A stretch of DNA of 64,000 nucleotides from assembly GCA_046262355.1 (NCBI GenBank), contig JBHEMX010000051.1, forward strand, positions 6,331 through 70,330. The letters run 5' to 3'. Positions 34,275 to 42,654 of this stretch are shown here, in pieces. The stretch comes from DATADD01 sp046262355. Lineage in GTDB: Bacteria > Actinomycetota > CADDZG01 > WHSQ01. Every line of letters begins with the position of its first letter. Within the stretch, counting starts at the first letter, position 1. A program made the position numbers and the translations under genes. The notes below the pieces were generated by a model. That model had not been told where the DNA came from and ran no database searches. It saw nothing but the letters and a program-made list of their open reading frames with translations.

Positions 34275-34370
34275 CCGAAGCTCCCGAGGATGTTTCTCCC
34301 TATATACACCGTAACAATACATGTCACGATCCACGACGGATCCCAAGGTCTGGGCCGGCGCGGCCTCGGC

Positions 34371-34700
34371 TGGGTCGAGGTTCTTGCGATCAGACACGCC
34401 TGGCGTGTCCCGTTGCAAGGGAAACCGGTCGGGGGCGGCCGGGCGGGGCGCCGGGCGGGGCTCCGGGGATCGGGCGTGCCGGGGGGCGGCTCGAGGTTCT
34501 TGCGAACAGACACGCCTGGCGTGTCCCGTTGCAAGGAGAACCGGTCGGGGGCGGCCGGCCGAGGACCGGACGGAGGCCCGGGAACCGGCGTGCACGGGGC
34601 GGGCTCGAGGTTCTTGCGATCAGACACGGCCGGCGTGTCCCGTTGCAAGGAGAACCGTCGCGGCGGCCTGGCGGGGGCCGGGGATCGGGCGCGCCGGTGG
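34371..34700. repeat. Three tandem repeats of about 115 bp, each with a symmetrical dyad
   Basis: Three copies of a conserved core (from TCGAGGTTCTTGCGA through GTTGCAAGG) lie about 115 bp apart. Each holds a 37-nt dyad: CTTGC, 5 nt, GACACGCC, one base, GGCGTGTC, 5 nt, GCAAG, at 34383-34419, 34499-34535 and 34613-34649. The GC-rich spacers are related too. The third copy has one mismatched pair. The array fills the 477 bp between the divergent thioredoxin-like and dehydrogenase genes, so it could be an operator set or form RNA hairpins. It is not a CRISPR array. Confidence 0.85.
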
Positions 34701-34736
34701 CCGTAGCTGCGCCGGCACGGCCCGGCGCAGCCGGGC

Positions 34737-34742
34737 TACATT
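34737..34742 (+). promoter_or_regulatory. Putative -10 box of the alcohol dehydrogenase promoter
   Basis: TACATT ends 9 nt before ATG 34752, so the leader would be only a few bases. No ribosome binding site is visible. Confidence 0.35.
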
Positions 34743-34751
34743 GGGCCCTCG

Positions 34752-35846
34752 ATGAGAGCCGCCGTGCTTCATGCCGTCGACGAGCCGATGAAGATCGAGG
34801 AGCTCGAGCTCGAGGCGCCGAGAGCGGGAGAGGTAAGCGTCAGGCTGCTCGCAGCCGGCGTCTGTCACTCCGACCTTCATCGCGCCCGAGGCGATTGGGG
34901 TGTCCCCGGCCTCGTGGTGCTGGGACACGAGGGCGCCGGCGTCGTCGAGGCGGTTGGCGAGGGAGTGACCTCGATAGCGCGGGGTCAGAAGGCGATCCTG
35001 AACTGGAACTATCCGTGCCTCGACTGCGCGGCTTGCCGTCAAGAACGTCAGTGGCTCTGTCGCGGCACCCGGGCGACCGAACATCTCCAGCCCGACGGCA
35101 CGACTCGCCTGCATCGCGCCGACGGCACCGACGTACTTGCATACCTGACGGTGGGTGCCTTCGCAGAGGCAACAGTGGTGCCCGCTCAGGCCGCGATCCC
35201 CGTCGATGGTTCGGTGCCGCCGGAGGTCGCATGCCTGATCGGGTGCTGCGTGAGCACCGGCGTCGGTGCCGTAGTCAACACTGCAGAGGTGTCTCCAGGT
35301 TCGTCCGTGGCGGTCGTGGGGCTGGGAGGCGTCGGACTTTCCGTGCTGATGGGGGCCCGCCTTGCCGGCGCGCGCACGATCGTCGCCGTCGACAAGTCCG
35401 AGGAGAAACTGCAGCTCGCTCGAGAGCTCGGCGCAACCGACGTGGTGCCGGCTGGCGAACCTCGCACCACACGCGCTGCGATCGTCGCCGCCACCGACGG
35501 CGGCGCCGATTTCGCGTTCGAGGCGGTTGGGCTGCGGTCGACGATCGAGCTGACGCTGACCTCGATCGGGCGCGGTGGCACGGCGGTGCTCGTGGGGCTC
35601 ACCGCTCTGGACACACCCATATCCTTCGACGGCTACCGCCTCGTGGATCTCTCCCAGCGCATCCTCGGCTCGCTCTACGGATCGTGCAACCCATCGACGG
35701 ACTTCCCGCGTTTCGTCGACCTCTACCTCGCCGGAGAGCTTCCCGTCGATCGCCTCATCGAGGCGCGCATCGCGCTGGAGGATGTCAACGATGCCCTGGA
35801 CGCGCTGGAGCGTGGCATCGGGCGTCGCCGCGTCATCACCTTCTGA
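34752..35846 (+). CDS. Zinc-dependent alcohol dehydrogenase (MDR family, class III-like)
   Basis: A 364-residue zinc enzyme. Catalytic zinc ligands are in AAGVCHSDLH and VVLGHEGAGVV; the structural zinc site is the four-cysteine lobe NYPCLDCAACRQERQWLC; the NAD site is VAVVGLGGVGLSV with Asp in IVAVDKS. The layout fits class III alcohol dehydrogenases, including S-(hydroxymethyl)mycothiol or glutathione dehydrogenases and NDMA-type enzymes. It oxidises an alcohol or thiol adduct with NAD. It is preceded by the repeat array and a near-leaderless promoter. Confidence 0.88.
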   Translation: MRAAVLHAVDEPMKIEELELEAPRAGEVSVRLLAAGVCHSDLHRARGDWGVPGLVVLGHEGAGVVEAVGEGVTSIARGQKAILNWNYPCLDCAACRQERQWLCRGTRATEHLQPDGTTRLHRADGTDVLAYLTVGAFAEATVVPAQAAIPVDGSVPPEVACLIGCCVSTGVGAVVNTAEVSPGSSVAVVGLGGVGLSVLMGARLAGARTIVAVDKSEEKLQLARELGATDVVPAGEPRTTRAAIVAATDGGADFAFEAVGLRSTIELTLTSIGRGGTAVLVGLTALDTPISFDGYRLVDLSQRILGSLYGSCNPSTDFPRFVDLYLAGELPVDRLIEARIALEDVNDALDALERGIGRRRVITF

Positions 35847-35953
35847 GCCACCCACCCTCGGGCGCACCGGCACGGGTCGTGACGCTCAAGTGGTGTTGAT
35901 CGATGCCGAACGGACTGGTAGGCGTGGCGACATCGGGAGAGGGGAGATCACCA

Positions 35954-37203
35954 GTGTCAGAGACTCACCCTTACCCTGCAGGCGCGGCCGGGCACGGGAT
36001 CGCGCCCGAAGAAACGCGCGCGCCGATGCTTCCCCCGGCTCCCGCCGTCACCCTCGGCGAGCCTCCCCCCGAGGCGATCGTCACCGATGACAGGCCTGCC
36101 CCCACTCCAGAGCCGATCGGCGAAGGTGGGGCCCGCATCGACGATCTTCTCCGCCACGTCGTCGACATCAAGGCCTCGGATCTCCACGTCAAGCCCGGCG
36201 CGCCGCCGACGGTGCGGATCAGCGGGCTGCTCGAACCGCTTCCCCATCCTCCGATGAAGCCGCAGCAGTGCCACGAGATGGTCACCGCCATGATTGGCGA
36301 CAAGGAGCGCGACGAGCTCGATAACGAGGGCGAGGTCGACTTCGCCTATTCGCTCCCGGGGGTTGGGCGCTTCCGAGTGAACGCTCATCGCCAACGCGGC
36401 AGCCTTGCCATCGCGGCGCGCCGCATCCTGCCTCATGCACCGGAGTTCCGAGACCTCTCGCTCCCCAAGGCGATCGAGCACCTGGCGAACGAGCATCGCG
36501 GACTGCTGCTCGTAACCGGCCCCACCTCTTCCGGCAAGACGGCCACGTGCGGAGCCATCATCAAGCACATAAACCAGACGCGTCGCTGCCACATCGTGAC
36601 CATCGAGGATCCGATCGAGATCCTGCATCACGACGAGCTCGCAGTCATAACTCAGAGAGAGGTCGGACAGGACACCATGACCTTCCACAAGGCTCTAAGG
36701 GCGGCCTTGCGGCAAGATCCCGACGTGATCTTCGTCGGGGAGATACGGGACATCGAGACGGTATCCGCCGCGCTGCAGGCGGCAGAGACCGGTCACCTGG
36801 TCGTTGCGACGATGCACACCACCGACGTCGCAGAGACCGTCAACCGCATCGTCGACTTCTTCCCCTCACATCAGCAGAAGCAGGTGCGCGTCGCCCTCGC
36901 CGGCTCTCTCGCCGGCGTCATCACACAGCGTCTGCTCCCGAAGATCGGCGGGGGTCGCGCGCCGGCGATCGAGATCCTGATCATGAACGGACGCATCCGC
37001 GACTGTGTGCTCGATCCCGACAAGACGCACGAGATCTCGACATCGTCCAACAATCGGAGTTCTACGGCATGCAAACCTTCGACCAAGCGCTCATCAAACT
37101 CTTCCAGGCCGGCATGGTGACGCTCGATGACGCCAAGGCCGCCGCCAGCAACCCACACGACTTCCAGCTCGCCCTCCAAAAGGCAGGAGCGCTCGCGATC
37201 TGA
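35954..37203 (+). CDS. pilT: Type IV pilus twitching motility ATPase PilT, frameshifted near the end
   Basis: A PilT-type hexameric ATPase for pilus retraction. Motifs: ASDLHVKPGAPPTVRISG at the N-terminus, Walker A GPTSSGKTAT, Asp box TIEDPIEILH, Walker B QDPDVIFVGEIRD, and His box VATMHTTDVAETV. The expected C-terminal stretch EFYGMQTFDQALIKLFQAG is present but in the next frame: one C is missing at about 37036 in GAGATCTC, so the original frame ends at 37120 with unrelated residues. GTG 35954 has AGGGGAG upstream; an ATG at 35903 lacks one. A Pro/Ala-rich N-terminal extension of about 60 residues is unusual. No other pilus genes are in the window. Confidence 0.88.
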
Positions 37204-37218
37204 CGTCTGCTCGTCTCC

Positions 37219-38095
37219 TCAGAGGGAAGCGATGTCGCGCGCGGCGCCATGCGTGGACCGCGGCGCGGCGGGCGCGAGGCGCCTGCCTCGAGCAGGCCGA
37301 TCACGCGCCCTCGCTGCCCTCGATACGGCTCAAGCAGCTCGAGCATGCGCTCGTCCGTGCCACGCGCCTCGCCTGCGAGCACCCAGGCGACGAGATGGGG
37401 CACGTGATAGTCCACGACGAGACTGCATCGGCATCTCCTAACGCGCGCACACACCGACCTCCGCGGCGGTCCATGCACCGATCCCCCGAAACGACATGAG
37501 ACGCGCGTAGGCGATCTCGTTCGACAGCGACGCCGACTCTTCGAGCCATGCGGAGCGCCTGCAGACCGCGCTCAAGACCTCGGCTCGACGCCGCTCGAGG
37601 CCGATCGAGTGCAGCGCGTGGTAGGGCTGAACGGCCACAGCCGCCGGGGACGGAGGCAACCTCAGCCCCGCAGGCCCGGGCGCCGGCTCGCCGAACCGGT
37701 GCACGAGCCTCCTCCACGTGCGGCGCGCCTCATCGCCCGTGACCTTCTGCTCGAGGATCGCCGGCAGCAGCGCCTCCACCACGGCGCCCGTCCTGCCGAG
37801 GCGCACTCCGATCAACCTGCGCGCCGGCCGGCGCACGGCCGGATCTCGAGCGACGAATCCGGAAGCGTCGTCATCGTCTCCGACGAGGGCCGGCAAGGCC
37901 TCCAGGGCCGCGTCTCTGCCCGGGCCCCATGCTTCGGCGTGGAGCGCTCCGGGCGCCGGCGGAGGCAAGCCGGACCCTGCGAGGTGCGCGTCGCCCGCCA
38001 TACCTCGCCGTGCGTCAGGCGCTCGTGGGGTCTCCGCTGCCGCGCGCCACCGGCGACAGGGTGCGCACGAGGTCGAGGGGCCCACCCAGCCTCAT
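37219..38095 (-). pseudogene. Decayed AlkA-like DNA-3-methyladenine glycosylase gene
   Basis: Pieces of one HhH-GPD glycosylase appear in different frames. From ATG 38095: LDLVRTLSPVARGSGDPT (frame shift near 38025), EVWRATRTSQGPA (shift near 37975), then LHAEAWGPGRDAALEAL through GRTGAVVEALLPAILEQKVTG, SLSNEIAYARLMSFRGIG and AWTAAEV in one frame. ALGDADAVS follows in another (near 37440), then VVDYHVPHLVAWVLAG and ERMLELLEPYRGQRGRV (near 37420), and finally a shift near 37240 that yields ARDIASL and the stop at 37219. At least five indels disable it. It converges on pilT. Confidence 0.8.
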
Positions 38096-38174
38096 CGAGC
38101 GGCGCGCCGCGTTCACCCCAGCTCTCACACTGAGCCCGACCCTAACGTCCGCTTCCCCTTATCGTCGGCCTTCC

Positions 38175-40004
38175 ATGGCGACCTCACTGCTTCAACTCGT
38201 GCTGATGGCGGCCGTGGGGTGGGCCGTCGGCGACCTTGTCGTGGCGGGCGCATTCGGCGCCGACAGACTCGGCTTGCCCGAGCGTGGTCTCGCCGCCACG
38301 CTCGGCTTCTTCGCGTTCTCGGTAGCGCTCATGCTCGGCCACCTGGTCAGCGGCGGGACGCTCCTGGCGCTCGACCCTCCCGTTCCGATCGCCGCAGCCG
38401 CCGTGCTCGTCAGTGGCTGGAGCCGCCGCGTGTGGCCCCGCCACGTGCCGTGGGTGCGTCTAGTCGCCACGCTCGTGCTACTCGGGGCGCTCTATGTCTC
38501 GCCGATCGTCTCCGGGGGATCAAGTCTCCGCGGCGGCGACACCCCGTGGCACATGGGACGCACACATCAGCTTCTGGGCGGAGAGCCGGTCCCCGGAGGA
38601 CCCGCCGCAGCGTTCGATCGCAACGCATATCCCTGGGGCTTCCATGCGCTCCTAGCAACCATCGTGCGGCTCGTTCCGGGGTCGAGCGTGGAGGCCGCGC
38701 TGACCGCTCTGGGGCTCTTCATCCTGCTCTCGTTCCCGCTTGCTGCGGCGTCGCTCGCGCGCCTCGTCGAGCCGCGCGCCGGATGGACCGCCGCCGCTTG
38801 CGGAACCTTGATCGGAGGCTTCGGCTGGGTGCTCGCTCGAGGTCCCGTCTTCTATACGTCACCCGACGACGCGCGCCTCGGAGCCGACCTCATGACCGCA
38901 TCGCCCAACGGCGTCTACGCGCTGTTTCCGCCGGCGCTTCCGCGCGAGCTGGGTCTCGTCCTCCTCGCGGCGTCCGCGGTGCTTGTCGTCGAAGCCTCCC
39001 GCCGCGGCGGGGCGCGTCCGGCACTGATCGCCGGCGCAGCGATCGGGATCGTCGGTCTGATGAGCGTCCCCATGCTGGTCAACGCCGGCGTCTGGGCGCT
39101 CGCGGGGGCGCTCGCCGCCGGCGGGGCGCGGGCTCGCAGGCTGGCGACGATGGCGGCGGCGGCCGCGGCCGTCTTCGGCCTCTGGGCCGTCCCTCTGGCG
39201 ATCGACTACGTCCGCTTCGGCGGCTTCGTCAACGTGACGCCTGAGCTCGGCCGGGAGTGGGCGCTCACAACCGCGCTGGCGTCTTGGGGTTTGTTGCTGC
39301 CGCTGGCGGCGGGGGGCGTCGTCGTTGCGGCGCGCGACCTCAGAGAGAGGGCGCGTCCGTTGCTTGCCTTCGCCGTCGCCGCGGCCCTGATGATGGCCGT
39401 TGCGATCGCGCGCGCGAGGTTCGATTGGGAGCTGGGAGGTGTGCCCTGGTTGCTGCACCAGGGACGCATGTGGCCGCCGGCGCATCTGGTAGCCGCCGCT
39501 TTGGGCGGACTCGCCCTTCTGCGCGCCTACGACCTCGTGCGGCAGCGGGCGCGAGCGCTTGCCGTGGTCGGGGTTGCGGCGGTGCTGGCGATCGGAGCGC
39601 TGTCGCCGCGACTTGCATCGATCGCGCTCGCTCGAACGATCGAGCGCTCCACCGGAGGATTCGTATTCACGCGCGCGGACTTCGCGCCCGATGCCTTCGT
39701 GAGGCGTGCCGCCGAGCACCTCGGACCGGGCGACGTCGTGGAAGCCGTCGGCTCCGAGACTCTCGACCTCTACCTCTTCCAGTACTCGGGGGTGCGCGTG
39801 GCGAACTTCGAGGACCGCCGGCTCGCCCGCAACGACGCTCGTATCCGGTTCAGCGATCTTGCGCGCCGCTGGGATCGGCGCAGGGCGAACGGCGGATTCG
39901 ACATCGACTACTCCGCGCTTCCCGAGGCGCGCGCTCCGGCCTCTTCCGAGGTCATCGCGCGCGGCCTCTACCACGATGAGATGTACGTGCTGGTGGCGCG
40001 CTGA
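38175..40004 (+). CDS. Large polytopic membrane protein (possible GT-C-type glycosyltransferase)
   Basis: A 609-residue protein with about eleven or twelve hydrophobic segments, starting MATSLLQLVLMAAVGWAVG. Between segments lie GGDTPWHMGRTHQLLGG and DRNAYPWGFHALLATIV, an early Asp-rich loop and aromatic pattern that recall GT-C enzymes acting on polyprenyl-linked sugars. The C-terminal 110 residues are soluble (FAPDAFVRRAAEHLGPGDVVEAVG, ANFEDRRLARNDARIRFSDLARRW). No family is certain. It overlaps no neighbour, but the amidase gene starts 41 bp after its end. Context of two glycosyltransferases favours a role in cell-envelope or glycoside assembly. Confidence 0.65.
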   Translation: MATSLLQLVLMAAVGWAVGDLVVAGAFGADRLGLPERGLAATLGFFAFSVALMLGHLVSGGTLLALDPPVPIAAAAVLVSGWSRRVWPRHVPWVRLVATLVLLGALYVSPIVSGGSSLRGGDTPWHMGRTHQLLGGEPVPGGPAAAFDRNAYPWGFHALLATIVRLVPGSSVEAALTALGLFILLSFPLAAASLARLVEPRAGWTAAACGTLIGGFGWVLARGPVFYTSPDDARLGADLMTASPNGVYALFPPALPRELGLVLLAASAVLVVEASRRGGARPALIAGAAIGIVGLMSVPMLVNAGVWALAGALAAGGARARRLATMAAAAAAVFGLWAVPLAIDYVRFGGFVNVTPELGREWALTTALASWGLLLPLAAGGVVVAARDLRERARPLLAFAVAAALMMAVAIARARFDWELGGVPWLLHQGRMWPPAHLVAAALGGLALLRAYDLVRQRARALAVVGVAAVLAIGALSPRLASIALARTIERSTGGFVFTRADFAPDAFVRRAAEHLGPGDVVEAVGSETLDLYLFQYSGVRVANFEDRRLARNDARIRFSDLARRWDRRRANGGFDIDYSALPEARAPASSEVIARGLYHDEMYVLVAR

Positions 40005-40034
40005 TGGTCCGCGAGCCGTGTAACGGCGCGCACC

Positions 40035-40040
40035 TACACT
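40035..40040 (+). promoter_or_regulatory. Putative -10 box of a leaderless promoter for the amidase gene
   Basis: TACACT ends 5 nt before ATG 40046, the distance expected if transcription starts at the A of the start codon. No ribosome binding site is seen. Confidence 0.45.
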
Positions 40041-40045
40041 GTCGC

Positions 40046-40720
40046 ATGCGTTGGATCACGATCTCGCTGGTGGTCGTCGGTGTGGTCTCGACGTCGCATG
40101 CAGCCGCTCCGCCGTCCCGGTTCTCTGCCGTCCGGACGGCCACCAAGCCGCACGTGGTCGGCGATCACATCCCCTATGGCGCGCAGCGGAAGCGCCAGAT
40201 GGCGCGCTACTCGAGACGCCACTACGGGCGAGCCCGCTGGCGGCTTCGGCGTCCGCGCGTCATCGTCCTGCACTTCACCGGCGGAACGAGCTACTCGTCG
40301 GCGTGGAACCACTTCGCCTCGAACACTCCGGCACGCGGCGAGCTCCCGGGCGTGTGTACGCACTACATCGTCGGCAAGGACGGAACGATCCACGCTCTGG
40401 TGCGAAGCTCCATCCGCTGCCGCCACACGATCGGGCTCAACCACAGAGCGATCGGCATCGAGATGGTGCAGAAGACCGGCGTAGGTTCGCATTGGGCCGC
40501 GCAGCAGATCCTCGGACGCAGACGTCAGATCCGCCGCACTCTCCGGCTCACGGCATGGCTCAAGGCGAAACACGGGATCGCGATGCGAGACGTGATCGGG
40601 CATGCGATGGCGAACGACAGCCGCCGCTTCAAGGACCTTCAGGGATGGACCAACGACCACACCGATTGGCTCGAGCGCGACGTGAAGGTCTTCAGGCGCC
40701 GGCTCCGGCGCATGACATGA
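40046..40720 (+). CDS. Secreted N-acetylmuramoyl-L-alanine amidase (Amidase_2/PGRP type)
   Basis: A 224-residue protein with a signal peptide (MRWITISLVVVGVVSTSHAA). The Amidase_2 zinc site is seen as VIVLHFTGGTSYSSAW, CTHYIVGKDGTIHAL, CRHTIGLNHRAIGIEM, and GHAMANDSRRFKDLQG, where the usual KxDPG end reads KDLQG. It cleaves the bond between muramic acid and L-alanine in peptidoglycan. ATG 40046 is preferred because the signal peptide starts there and a -10 box lies 5 nt ahead. It is coupled to the methyltransferase gene by an ATGA overlap. Confidence 0.8.
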   Translation: MRWITISLVVVGVVSTSHAAAPPSRFSAVRTATKPHVVGDHIPYGAQRKRQMARYSRRHYGRARWRLRRPRVIVLHFTGGTSYSSAWNHFASNTPARGELPGVCTHYIVGKDGTIHALVRSSIRCRHTIGLNHRAIGIEMVQKTGVGSHWAAQQILGRRRQIRRTLRLTAWLKAKHGIAMRDVIGHAMANDSRRFKDLQGWTNDHTDWLERDVKVFRRRLRRMT

Positions 40721-41523
40721 GTGAGACCGGCCCCTCGGTCCGGGCAGAGCAGCCATGGCTCGATCCCCTCTTGGCCGATCTCTACGACGTCTTTCCCTTC
40801 GACGCCGACATCCCCCTCTATCTCGACCTGGCGTCGGAGCAGGGCGGTAACGTGCTCGAGATCGCATGTGGCAGTGGACGCCTCTTGCTCCCCCTGGCGT
40901 CGGCCGGCCACGAGGTGGTCGGCGTCGATGCCTCGCCGCACATGCTCGCACTCGCACGCAACAAGCTTGCCTCTGCCGGACAAGAGGTCGCATCCCGTTG
41001 CCGCCTCGTACAGGACGACGCACGCTCGTTCCGGCTCGACGCCGACTTCGGGCTTGCCATCATCGCGGTCAAGAGCTTCGTCTACCTCACGCGGCGCGCC
41101 GAGCAGCAGGCCGCGCTCGCGCGTGTGAGGAGACATCTGCGTCCGGGAGGTGTCCTCGCCCTCGACCTCCTGAACCCGTCCCCCGATTGGGTCACGCAGG
41201 CCGACGGAAGCCTGCGACAAGACCTCGCGCAGGAGGTGCCGGGCAAGGGCATGGTCATGCGGACCGAGACCGCCGTGAGCACGGATCGCGCCACTCAGGT
41301 GCGGACGATCCGCTCGGTCTACGACATCGTCGCAAGCGACGGCGGCGTCACCAGGCGCGTGGTCGAGTGGCCCTTCCGCTACACGTACCGCTTCGAGGCC
41401 GAGCTGCTGCTGGAAGCGGCCGGGTTCACCGTCGAGGGCGTCTTCGGTGGCTACCGCAGGGAGCCGCTCACGTCGGACTCGCCGACGCTCATGTTGCTCG
41501 CGCGCGTCTCGGAGCGCGCCTGA
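40717..41523 (+). CDS. Class I SAM-dependent methyltransferase
   Basis: A 268-residue methyltransferase. Motif I is VLEIACGSGRLLLPL, the acidic residue follows in VVGVDASPHML, motif II in IIAVKSFVYLTRR, and HLRPGGVLALDLLNP is the post-motif block. It methylates a small molecule, unknown. ATG 40717 overlaps the amidase stop (ATGA). It ends 75 bp before the first glycosyltransferase gene, which reads the other way. Its neighbours (glycosyltransferases, PTPS, RibA-RibD) suggest a pathway product that is both methylated and glycosylated. Confidence 0.85.
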   Translation: MSETGPSVRAEQPWLDPLLADLYDVFPFDADIPLYLDLASEQGGNVLEIACGSGRLLLPLASAGHEVVGVDASPHMLALARNKLASAGQEVASRCRLVQDDARSFRLDADFGLAIIAVKSFVYLTRRAEQQAALARVRRHLRPGGVLALDLLNPSPDWVTQADGSLRQDLAQEVPGKGMVMRTETAVSTDRATQVRTIRSVYDIVASDGGVTRRVVEWPFRYTYRFEAELLLEAAGFTVEGVFGGYRREPLTSDSPTLMLLARVSERA

Positions 41524-41598
41524 AGCGAGTGCACGGCGACATCCTGCTCCCGCCGGCGCTCGACCTGCGGAGATCGGGTACGACAGCATGGAACATGT

Positions 41599-42654
41599 CT
41601 AACGCAGCACGTCATGCAGCACACCGAAGAAGAGCTCCGCCGTCTTGTCCCACGTCGGGAAGGAGCGTGCGCGCCGGCGCGCCGCGGTGGACATCTGCGC
41701 GCGCAGCTCGGCGTCGGCGGCAAGGTGATGCATAGCCGCGGCGAGCTCTTCGACGGCGCCGGGCTCGACCACGAGGCCCTCTCGCTCGTGGGTCGCCAGG
41801 TACGGGAGGTTGCCCGCGTTCCAACCGACCACGGGGAGACCCGCTGCCATCGCCTCCGCGTAGACGGTTCCGTACGGCTCGCGCACACTCGGAAGCACGA
41901 AGACGTCTGCGGCTCGATACAGGGCATCCACCCGAGCCCGAGCCACGGCGCCGTGCACGACGACGCGACCGCGCAGGTCTGGAGCCGCCAGCCGCTCGCG
42001 GACTCGGCGCGCGTAGGAGGGCTCGAAGTGGTCGCTCCCGGCGAGATGGAGCATCGCAAGCGGCGGAGGCAGCAGGGCGAACGCGTCGAGCAGCTCGAGC
42101 GTCTGTTTGCGTGCGACCCAGTTGCCCACCGAGAGGATCGCGGCGCGCCGTCCGCGCCGCAGATCTCCCACCTCTTCGCGGGCCCTTGCGGGCGCATCGC
42201 TCCCGGGGGCCACGACCACCACTTGCTCGCGCGCGAAACCGCTCGTGATGAGCTCGTCGCGCAGCCAACCCGAAGCAACCATGAGACGGGCCGTTCGCTC
42301 GTACAGCAAACGGTCCAGGAACGCCTGGACCGGCGTGCGCATGCAACCGTGATCGATGCCGCCGGGAGGCTGATGCAGCATCGCAACCAGCGGAGGGCCG
42401 GGGAGCATCCTGCACCACGGGGCCACGAACGCGGCCGCGATGCTGTCGATCACAGTCACGTCGGCGCGTTGGACCACGGCCCGGCGCAGGATCCTGGGGC
42501 CGCTCAAGGAAGGCAACGGGAAGGGCCGGTCCGGCAGCGACACGAAGCTGATCACGGCTCCGTGTCGCGGCGCCGCGGCCGCCATCCTCAGGTGATACAG
42601 ATATCCGCCGGTTACGGTCTGAGGATCCCCGAGCGTGATCAGGGAGACGCGCAT
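41599..42654 (-). CDS. Glycosyltransferase family 4 protein
   Basis: A 351-residue GT-B glycosyltransferase. The acceptor side starts MRVSLITLGDPQTVTGGYLYH; the donor-side signature is ILSVGNWVARKQTLELLDAF, then VVVHGAVARARVDALYRAADVFVLPS and REPYGTVYAEAMAAGLPVVGW, the E-x7-E block of family 4. It transfers a sugar from a nucleotide sugar, acceptor unknown. ATG 42654 overlaps the start codon of the divergent second glycosyltransferase by 2 bp. It has no signal peptide. Confidence 0.85.
   Translation of the reverse strand: MRVSLITLGDPQTVTGGYLYHLRMAAAAPRHGAVISFVSLPDRPFPLPSLSGPRILRRAVVQRADVTVIDSIAAAFVAPWCRMLPGPPLVAMLHQPPGGIDHGCMRTPVQAFLDRLLYERTARLMVASGWLRDELITSGFAREQVVVVAPGSDAPARAREEVGDLRRGRRAAILSVGNWVARKQTLELLDAFALLPPPLAMLHLAGSDHFEPSYARRVRERLAAPDLRGRVVVHGAVARARVDALYRAADVFVLPSVREPYGTVYAEAMAAGLPVVGWNAGNLPYLATHEREGLVVEPGAVEELAAAMHHLAADAELRAQMSTAARRRARSFPTWDKTAELFFGVLHDVLR

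Noticed and set aside
34371..34700. CRISPR-like array
   Set aside because: Only three units; the dyad-containing cores are long, the spacers are related to each other, and no cas gene is near.
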